From: DATGMP01 sp035293565
Lineage (GTDB): Bacteria > Pseudomonadota > Alphaproteobacteria > BOG-932 > Roseiterribacteraceae
Reading direction: 5' to 3'
Assembly: GCA_035293565.1 (NCBI GenBank)
Contig: DATGMP010000038.1
Span: forward strand, 1-11,651
Length of the DNA stretch: 11,651 nt
The notes below the pieces were generated by a model. The model did not search any database. It was given only the letters and a program-made list of their open reading frames with translations, and was not told where the DNA came from. Below are positions 5,777 through 11,651 of the stretch, piece after piece; the stretch's first letter is position 1, and every line of letters begins with the position of its first letter. The position numbers and the translations under genes are program-made.

Positions 5777-6976
5777 ATGTTCAATGCCCGCCTGAGCGGC
5801 ATGACCGACTATCCGTTCACCCGACTCGCCGGGCTGCTGAAGGATGTCCCGACGCCTGCGGGGCGGCCGACGCTCAACCTCGCGGTCGGCGAGCCGCAGG
5901 GTGCGCCGCCTGCCATGGTCGCTGAAATTCTAGCCGGTCGGGCAGTCGATTGGGGGAAATATCCCCCGATCGCGGGCACGCCCGAATTTCGTGCCGCTGC
6001 GGCAGGGTGGCTCGAGCGGCGCTATCATTTGCCGGGCGGCGCCGTGGATCCCGATCGCGCCATTCTGCCGGTTCAAGGCACCCGCGAGGCGCTGTTCCAG
6101 ATTGCAACGGTCGCGTCCGCCGATCGGCCGGGCCGCGACATCGTGCTGGCGCCCAACCCCAGCTATGCGACCTACGCGGCGGCCGGTCGGCTGGCCGGGG
6201 CCGAGGTCCTCCCGTTGTCCTGCCGCCGGGAGAATGGCTTCCTGCCGGCCATCGACCGGCTCTCCCCGGACATTCTGGCGCGCACTTCGCTTCTCTATCT
6301 CTGCACGCCGTCGAACCCGGAGGGGGCGGTCGCCGATCTCGGTTTTCTGAAGCGGGCCGTGACGCTCGCGCGGACTCACGGCTTCATGCTCGCGGTCGAC
6401 GAATGCTACGCCGAGATCTGGGACGAGGCGCCGCCGCCCGGCACGCTCGAAGCCGCGGCGGCGCTCGGCCCCGCCGCGAACGGCGACCCCTTTGCCAACA
6501 TCATCGTTTTCCATAGCCTGTCCAAACGCTCGAGCGCGGCGGGGCTGAGATCGGGATTCGTCGCCGGAGACCGAGCGGCGATCGCGCTGATGCAGCGCCT
6601 TCGTGCCTATGCCTCCTCGGCCCCGCCCCTGCCGATCCTGGCCGCGTCGGCGGCCCTGTGGTCTGAAGAGACCCATGTCGAGGCCGGCCGCTCCGCCTAT
6701 CGCCGGAAGATCGATCTCGCCGAGGGGGCGCTGGCGGGTCGCGCCGGCTTCTACCGACCGGCAGGCGGGTTCTTCCTGTGGCTCGAGGTCGGCGACGGGC
6801 CCGAGGCCGCGCGGCGCCTGTGGCGCGACGCGGGGATTCGGGTGCTTCCCGGGGCCTATATGGCCCGCGACGACGATACCGGCAGCAATCCGGGACAAGC
6901 CTTCATCCGGCTGGCGCTTGTCCATGACGATCCGATACTCGAGCCGGCGCTCCGCCGCATCGCCGAGCTCATCTGA
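5777..6976 (+). CDS. PLP-dependent class I/II aminotransferase, DapC-like
   Basis: A 399-residue fold-type I aminotransferase acting in the cytosol. Visible hallmarks are the N-terminal substrate motif LNLAVGEPQG (33-42), GKYPPIAGTPEFR (60-72), the PLP-phosphate region PVQGTREALF (98-107), PSNPEG with Asn180, Asp208 in VDECYAEIW (pairs with the pyridine nitrogen) and Tyr211. The Schiff-base lysine is Lys250 in SLSKRSSAAGLRSGF, and the carboxylate-binding Arg378 lies in FIRLAL. The overall style, including the opening NARLSGMTDYPFTRL, resembles proteins annotated as N-succinyldiaminopimelate aminotransferase (DapC) of lysine and peptidoglycan precursor synthesis. Substrate cannot be fixed by eye because related enzymes use aspartate, glutamate or other amino acids. 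The ATG at 5777 is preferred over an upstream TTG (5756) because family members start near this point. It ends 13 bp before ftsK, so the two genes are almost certainly co-transcribed. Confidence 0.9.
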   Translation: MFNARLSGMTDYPFTRLAGLLKDVPTPAGRPTLNLAVGEPQGAPPAMVAEILAGRAVDWGKYPPIAGTPEFRAAAAGWLERRYHLPGGAVDPDRAILPVQGTREALFQIATVASADRPGRDIVLAPNPSYATYAAAGRLAGAEVLPLSCRRENGFLPAIDRLSPDILARTSLLYLCTPSNPEGAVADLGFLKRAVTLARTHGFMLAVDECYAEIWDEAPPPGTLEAAAALGPAANGDPFANIIVFHSLSKRSSAAGLRSGFVAGDRAAIALMQRLRAYASSAPPLPILAASAALWSEETHVEAGRSAYRRKIDLAEGALAGRAGFYRPAGGFFLWLEVGDGPEAARRLWRDAGIRVLPGAYMARDDDTGSNPGQAFIRLALVHDDPILEPALRRIAELI

Positions 6977-6989
6977 GGAGAACCGCGCG

Positions 6990-9392
6990 ATGTCTCCGTC
7001 CAGCGCCCGCGCCCTGCCCCGCAATCTCCCGCCGCGAGCCAAAAGCAGCCTCGCGCGCTTCAGCAACCTGCTTCCCGGAAGCGCCGAGGCCTTCATCGCC
7101 CGGCGCTTGGCGGAGCTGCTCGGCTTGGTCGAGATTGCGGTGGCCGGCGCGCTTGCGGCCGCACTTTTCAGCTTTCATGCCGGCGATCCCTCCTGGAACG
7201 CGGCGCTGCCGGCGCAATTCGCGCACCGCAGCCGCAATTTGCTGGGATTGCCGGGTTCCTACGTCTCCGATCTCTTGATTCAGACGCTCGGGCTCGCCGC
7301 CTATCTCATGCCGACCGCCATCGCGATATGGGGCTGGCGGCACATCCGGCATCAGACGCGCGTACCGCTCTGGCGACGGCTGACGCTGCTCTTTCCCGCC
7401 TTGCTGTTCGCGGCGGCGACGCTGGCGCCTTTGCGGCCGTTCGCTTCCTGGCCGCTGGTGGCAAGCCTTGGCGGCGGGGTTGGGCAGTCGATTTTCCGGC
7501 TGGGAACCCGCGCTCTTTCCGTTCCGCTCGGCGCCGGGGCGCCCTGGGCGGCTTGGACCGTTTCGACCGGGCTCGCCCTCTTCCTCGCCTCGCTGGCGCT
7601 CGGGCTCAGCTGGGCCGCCTGGCGCACCGGACTCGGTTGGCTGGCTGTCGGTATAGCTTTTCCCCTCCGCGCCCTCAGGCGGAGCCCTGTCGAGGACGAG
7701 GCGCATGCGCCGCGCGCCCGCGCGCCGAAAGAGCGTCGTGCGGAGCCGCGGCTGGATCCCAAGGTCGTTCCCTTCGAGCAGGCCAAGGCGGCGAAGGAGA
7801 AGAAAGCGCCGCGCGTCAGCCTTGGTGGACGCAAGGCCGACGCCCCCGATTCGCGGCAGAAGGCGTTCGACCTCCCGTCGCCCAGCTACTATTCGCTGCC
7901 CTCGCTCGACCTGCTGCAGAATTCCGACCCCGCCGCCCGCTCGCCCGAACTCACCGAGGACCTGCTGCGCCGGAATGCCGAAGTGTTGTCGAGCGTGCTC
8001 GGCGACTTCGGAGTCAAGGGCGACATCGTCAACATCAATCCCGGACCGGTCGTCACGCTCTACGAGCTCGAGCCGGCGCCGGGAACCAAATCCTCGCGCG
8101 TCATCGGCCTGGCCGACGACATCGCCCGCTCGATGAGCGCGATCGCTGTGCGCGTCGCGGTCGTTCCCGGACGCAACGTGATCGGCATCGAGCTGCCAAA
8201 CCAGCGGCGGCAGACCGTCTATCTACGCGAGGTGCTGGCGACCGACACCTATCAGCACGGACCGGCCAAGCTGGGACTGGTTCTGGGCAAGGATATCGGC
8301 GGCTTGCCGGTGATCGCCGACCTCGCCCGTATGCCGCATTTGCTCGTCGCCGGCACGACGGGCTCGGGCAAGTCGGTGGCGATCAACACGATGATTCTCT
8401 CGCTCCTCTATCGGCTGCCGCCGGAAATGTGCCGGTTCATCATGATCGACCCCAAGATGCTGGAGCTGTCGGTCTATGAAGGCATTCCGCATCTCCTGGC
8501 CCCGGTCGTGACCGAGCCCAAGAAGGCGGTTGTCGCGCTCAAATGGACGGTGCGCGAGATGGAGGATCGCTATCGCGCCATGTCGAAGCTCGGCGTGCGC
8601 AACGTCGAAGGCTTCAACCAGCGGCTGCGCGAAGCGCGCGAGGCCGGCGAGATGCTGACCCGCAAGGTGCAGACCGGCTTCGACGCCGACACCGGCAAGC
8701 CGGTGTTCGAGGATCAGCCGATCGACCTCCAGGAATTGCCCTATATCGTCGTCGTGGTCGATGAGTTCGCCGACCTGATGTTGGTTGCCGGCAAAGAGAT
8801 CGAAGGCGCGATCCAGCGTCTGGCGCAGATGGCCCGCGCCGCCGGCATCCATCTCATCATGGCGACCCAGCGCCCCTCGGTCGATGTCATCACCGGCACG
8901 ATCAAGGCCAATTTCCCGACCCGAGTCTCGTTCCAGGTCACGTCCAAGATCGACAGCCGCACCATTCTCGGTGAGTCCGGCGCCGAGCAGCTGCTGGGTC
9001 AAGGCGACATGCTCTATATGGCGGCGGGCGGTCGCATAACGCGCGTCCACGGCCCCTTCGTGCGCGACCAGGAGGTCGAGAAGGTGGTGGCCTTCCTCAA
9101 GACCCAGGGCGAGCCCGATTATCTCGATGCCGTCACCGAAGACGATGAGCTCGACGAGATGGCGCTGGCCTTGGGCGAGGAGGGCGGCGGCTCGGGCGAC
9201 GATCTCTACGACCAGGCAGTGGCGCTCGTCGCGCGCGAAGGCAAGGCGTCCACGAGCTTCGTCCAGCGTCACCTTCAGATCGGCTACAATCGCGCGGCGC
9301 GCCTCATCGAGAAGATGGAGAAGGAAGGCGTCGTCTCCTCCGCCAACCACGTCGGCAAACGCGAGGTGCTGATCGGCCATCACGGCGATTAG
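6990..9392 (+). CDS. ftsK: DNA translocase FtsK
   Basis: The septal ATPase that pumps chromosome ends through the closing division septum and activates XerCD recombination at dif. The 800-residue protein has an N-terminal membrane region with about four helices (near 42-63, 95-115, 130-147 and 187-222), then a fairly short, charged linker (about 230-300). The conserved alpha/beta motor follows, including PGPVVTLYELEPAPGTKSSR, Walker A GTTGSGKS (455-462), Walker B IVVVVDEF (585-592) and ATQRPSVDVITGTIKANFP. A C-terminal winged-helix gamma domain (about 736-797, with ASTSFVQRHLQIGYNRAARL) reads the orienting DNA sequences. All parts are present and the length is usual for alphaproteobacteria. 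The ATG at 6990 has GAGGAG (6975-6980) overlapping the aminotransferase stop, 9 nt upstream, indicating a tight operon. In many alphaproteobacteria lolA follows ftsK; here a transporter gene does. Confidence 0.98.
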   Translation: MSPSSARALPRNLPPRAKSSLARFSNLLPGSAEAFIARRLAELLGLVEIAVAGALAAALFSFHAGDPSWNAALPAQFAHRSRNLLGLPGSYVSDLLIQTLGLAAYLMPTAIAIWGWRHIRHQTRVPLWRRLTLLFPALLFAAATLAPLRPFASWPLVASLGGGVGQSIFRLGTRALSVPLGAGAPWAAWTVSTGLALFLASLALGLSWAAWRTGLGWLAVGIAFPLRALRRSPVEDEAHAPRARAPKERRAEPRLDPKVVPFEQAKAAKEKKAPRVSLGGRKADAPDSRQKAFDLPSPSYYSLPSLDLLQNSDPAARSPELTEDLLRRNAEVLSSVLGDFGVKGDIVNINPGPVVTLYELEPAPGTKSSRVIGLADDIARSMSAIAVRVAVVPGRNVIGIELPNQRRQTVYLREVLATDTYQHGPAKLGLVLGKDIGGLPVIADLARMPHLLVAGTTGSGKSVAINTMILSLLYRLPPEMCRFIMIDPKMLELSVYEGIPHLLAPVVTEPKKAVVALKWTVREMEDRYRAMSKLGVRNVEGFNQRLREAREAGEMLTRKVQTGFDADTGKPVFEDQPIDLQELPYIVVVVDEFADLMLVAGKEIEGAIQRLAQMARAAGIHLIMATQRPSVDVITGTIKANFPTRVSFQVTSKIDSRTILGESGAEQLLGQGDMLYMAAGGRITRVHGPFVRDQEVEKVVAFLKTQGEPDYLDAVTEDDELDEMALALGEEGGGSGDDLYDQAVALVAREGKASTSFVQRHLQIGYNRAARLIEKMEKEGVVSSANHVGKREVLIGHHGD

Positions 9393-9434
9393 GCGAACGA
9401 TCGAGAGCGGTATCGGAAGAGGGTGGTCGATAAG

Positions 9435-10634
9435 ATGGCCGCGGCGGCCAAGCAAGATTTGTTCGGTCTCCGCGCCATTCCTCGCACCGTATGGATGCTG
9501 GGTTTCGTCTCCTTCTTCATGGACGCGTCGTCCGAGCTCATCCACGCGCTGCTTCCGATCTTCCTCGTCGGAACGCTCGGTGCGTCCACCAGCCTCGTCG
9601 GGCTGATCGAGGGGGTGGGCGAGGCGACGGCGTCGATCACCAAGCTGTTCTCGGGCTGGATTTCCGACCGGCTGGGGAAGCGTAAGCTGCTGGCCGTGCT
9701 CGGATACGGGATGGCGGCCGTCACGAAACCAATCTTTCCGCTCGCGGTCACGCCTTACGAGGTCCTCGCTGCACGCTTTCTGGACCGGGTCGGAAAGGGC
9801 ATTCGCGGCGCGCCGCGCGATGCGCTGATCGCGGACGTGACGCCCGGCGAGATCCGCGGCGCGGCATTCGGGCTCAGGCAGTCGCTCGATACGGTCGGCG
9901 CCTTCATCGGGCCGCTGCTCGCGATCGGCCTTATGGCGCTGCTCGCGTCAAATATCCGCTTGGTCTTCTGGTGGGCGATCGTGCCGGCGGCTCTGTGCGT
10001 CCTACTGCTGGTTCTCGGCGTCGAGGAGCCGGCGCAAGTGCCGCACGAACGCGCAAGGCCGCCGATCGGCTGGAAAGAGCTCGGCCGCCTGGGCGGCGGC
10101 TTTTGGGGCGTGGTCGGCGTCGGGATCGTGTTCACGCTTGCCCGGTTCAGCGAGGCGTTCCTGGTGCTCCGCGCATCCGATGTCGGGCTGCGGCCGCTGC
10201 TGGTCCCGACCGTCATGGTCGCGATGAATGTCGCCTATGCGCTCGTGTCGGCCCCCGCCGGCAGCCTCTCGGACCGGATCGGGCGAAGGGTCGTGCTGAT
10301 GGCCGGGCTTCTGGCGCTGATCGCGGCCGACCTCGTGCTGGGTTTTTGGGGCAGCATCGCCGGCGCGCTGGTCGGCGCCGGCATCTGGGGCCTGTCGAAC
10401 GGGCTGACCCAGGGCCTCCTGGCCGCGCTGGTCGCCGACGCCGCGCCGGCCAGCCTGCGCGGCACGGCGTTCGGCATCTTCAATCTTCTGACCGGCATCG
10501 CGCTGCTGGCGGCCAGCGGCCTGGCGGGCCTGCTCTGGCAGGCCTATGGCGCTGACGCGACCTTCTTCGCCGGGGCCGGATTCGCCGCACTCTCGCTGAT
10601 CGGCCTCACGCTCGCCGTCCGCCGCCGCGCCTGA
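9435..10634 (+). CDS. Major facilitator superfamily transporter
   Basis: A 399-residue inner-membrane carrier with about 10-12 hydrophobic segments in two halves joined by a charged loop (about 197-216). Motif A of the superfamily appears in both halves: GWISDRLGKRK (74-84) and GSLSDRIGRRV (276-286). The stretch DRVGKGIRGAPRDALIAD (117-134) is a strong signature of a subgroup of bacterial MFS proteins, whose substrates are mostly unknown. The N-terminal MDASSELIHALLPIFLVG also belongs to it. Proton-coupled export of a small molecule is the usual guess, but no substrate can be assigned. The ATG at 9435 is chosen because a GTG at 9423 would sit only 3 nt from its GGAAG; the GGTGG at 9422-9426 suits 9435. 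It starts 42 bp after ftsK, with no terminator visible between, so read-through from the ftsK operon is possible. Confidence 0.9.
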   Translation: MAAAAKQDLFGLRAIPRTVWMLGFVSFFMDASSELIHALLPIFLVGTLGASTSLVGLIEGVGEATASITKLFSGWISDRLGKRKLLAVLGYGMAAVTKPIFPLAVTPYEVLAARFLDRVGKGIRGAPRDALIADVTPGEIRGAAFGLRQSLDTVGAFIGPLLAIGLMALLASNIRLVFWWAIVPAALCVLLLVLGVEEPAQVPHERARPPIGWKELGRLGGGFWGVVGVGIVFTLARFSEAFLVLRASDVGLRPLLVPTVMVAMNVAYALVSAPAGSLSDRIGRRVVLMAGLLALIAADLVLGFWGSIAGALVGAGIWGLSNGLTQGLLAALVADAAPASLRGTAFGIFNLLTGIALLAASGLAGLLWQAYGADATFFAGAGFAALSLIGLTLAVRRRA

Positions 10635-10640
10635 TAGGGT

Positions 10641-10662
10641 GTCCTCCATCAAAAGGGAGGAC
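10641..10662 (+). promoter_or_regulatory. Inverted repeat enclosing the Shine-Dalgarno of the hydrolase gene
   Basis: GTCCTCC (10641-10647) is exactly complementary to GGAGGAC (10656-10662), with an 8-nt loop ATCAAAAG; a G-T wobble and one more G-C pair can extend the stem outward. The right arm contains the core of the ribosome binding site AGGGAGG (10654-10660) of the gene starting at 10671. In mRNA this would hide the site, so translation may depend on unfolding, for instance by ribosomes finishing the transporter gene 6 nt upstream. A terminator role for the transporter gene is less likely because no T run follows. Confidence 0.5.
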
Positions 10663-10670
10663 GCGCGCCC

Positions 10671-11651
10671 ATGGGGAACTGGACGCATCGGCATGCCGGG
10701 ATCAATGGCATCAACATGCATTATGTGGAGCAGGGAGAGGGGCCGCTCATCATCCTCTGCCACGGCTTCCCGCATCTCTGGTTTTCTTGGCGTCATCAGA
10801 TTCCAGTACTGGCCGAGGCCGGCTGGCGTGTCGTGGCGCCCGATATGCGCGGCATGGGCCAGACCGACGCGCCGGCCGATCCCCGCCACTATGATTGCGA
10901 CCATACGGTCGGCGACCTGTTGGGCCTGCTCGACCATCTGGGCGAGAAGCGCGCCGTTTTCTCCGGCCTCGATTTCGGGGTTTTCGCCTGCTACGACCTC
11001 GCCTTCCGTCATCCGGAGCGCGTGACGGCGCTGATCGGGCTCGAAAATCCCGTGACGCCGCACGAGATCGGCGTGCCGCCGCTGACTGGCTATCGTCGGA
11101 TGGCCGAGAAGCATTTCGTTCATGTCACCTATTTCGAGCCGCCCGGTCCGGCCGACCGCGATCTCAACGAGAACACGCGCAAGTTCTTGAACCGAGTCTA
11201 TTGGGGTCTCTCAGCCGCGCATCATCTGCTCGATATGTGGAACTATCCGCCGGGCACGAAATACATCGACACGCTGCCCGAGCCGCCGCCGCTCCCCTGG
11301 TCCTGGATGAGCGATCTGGAGATGGAGTTCTATGTCTCGGAATATAGCCGCACGGGCTTCACCGGCGGGCTCAACTGGTATCGCGCGATGGATTATCGCT
11401 GGGAGCAGAGGCGGCAATTCGAAGGCAAGAAGAATACGGCGCCGTTCTTCTTTATCGGCAGTGAGCAGGATGTCGATCTCGAAGGCTTCCACGGCGACGA
11501 TCCGCTGGGCAAGCTTCGCGAGCAATATGCCGATCTGCGCGAAGTCGCGATGATCAAGAACGCCGGCCACGTCGTGCAGATGGAGAAGCCGGACGAGGTC
11601 AATGCGCTGATGCTGAAATTCCTCGCGACCATCCGCGCGGAGTTGCTGCGA
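10671..11651 (+). CDS. Epoxide-hydrolase-type alpha/beta hydrolase (3' end outside window)
   Basis: 327 codons are open to the window edge with no stop, close to the full 320-330 residue size of the family, so only a few residues are probably missing. The order is that of soluble epoxide hydrolases and related haloalkanoate dehalogenases: oxyanion motif HGFP (31-34), then DMRGMGQTDAP. The nucleophile is Asp101 in SGLDFG, and a cap domain spans about 130-245 with YSRTGFTGGLNWYRAMD, which contains the Tyr that assists epoxide opening (Tyr237). The acid residue lies near Asp267 or Asp269, and the catalytic His300 is in NAGHVVQMEKPDEV. The nucleophile elbow is unusual: families normally read GHDWG or GHDRG, here GLDFG, with His and Trp replaced by Leu and Phe. 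Chemistry is therefore probably hydrolysis of an epoxide, halide or similar ester-forming substrate, but the substrate is open. The ATG at 10671 follows AGGGAGG by 10 nt. Confidence 0.88.
   Translation, partial: MGNWTHRHAGINGINMHYVEQGEGPLIILCHGFPHLWFSWRHQIPVLAEAGWRVVAPDMRGMGQTDAPADPRHYDCDHTVGDLLGLLDHLGEKRAVFSGLDFGVFACYDLAFRHPERVTALIGLENPVTPHEIGVPPLTGYRRMAEKHFVHVTYFEPPGPADRDLNENTRKFLNRVYWGLSAAHHLLDMWNYPPGTKYIDTLPEPPPLPWSWMSDLEMEFYVSEYSRTGFTGGLNWYRAMDYRWEQRRQFEGKKNTAPFFFIGSEQDVDLEGFHGDDPLGKLREQYADLREVAMIKNAGHVVQMEKPDEVNALMLKFLATIRAELLR

Noticed and set aside
8223..9545. A 440-codon minus-strand frame opposite ftsK, and similar frames at 5930-7096 and 10002-11123
   Set aside because: All oppose genes with firm motifs and give His/Arg/Asp-rich sequences typical of antisense frames; none has a convincing ribosome binding site or domain.

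Overview
The window is GC-rich (about 65% by eye in the coding regions). Gene content and protein signatures point to an alphaproteobacterium, perhaps Rhodospirillales- or Rhizobiales-like; genus is not determinable. It reads mostly as ordinary chromosomal backbone with one degraded gene at the left edge. No tRNA, rRNA, CRISPR array, transposase or integrase gene is visible.

Left part, minus strand: a broken PhzF-family isomerase gene (115-778) with a probable 1-nt frameshift just after its start codon. Its 3' end runs into an AT-richer, unrelated 147 bp at the window edge. Upstream of it on the same strand, across a strong hairpin (790-826), lies a full DegP/HtrA-type periplasmic serine protease (841-2310). 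A roughly 230 bp divergent control region separates the protease from the rightward genes.

Middle, plus strand: a 99-residue uncharacterised protein (2543-2842) comes first. Next is the most interesting gene, a membrane hybrid histidine kinase (2960-4942). Its N-terminal three-helix domain carries every residue position I could compare with the plant ethylene receptor ETR1 copper/ethylene site (Asp34, Tyr41, Ile44, Ile71, Cys74, His78). It continues with PAS, HisKA, HATPase_c and receiver domains. A polytopic membrane protein (4980-5636) follows 37 bp later, probably in the same transcript.

Right part, plus strand: a DapC-like PLP aminotransferase (5777-6976) and the DNA translocase FtsK (6990-9392) lie 13 bp apart, with a promoter candidate upstream of the pair. 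Then come an MFS transporter (9435-10634) and an epoxide-hydrolase-type alpha/beta hydrolase (from 10671) that runs off the right edge without a stop codon. The hydrolase's Shine-Dalgarno sequence lies inside a perfect 7-bp inverted repeat, which suggests translational control. All function calls come from recognising motifs by eye; no database search was run.
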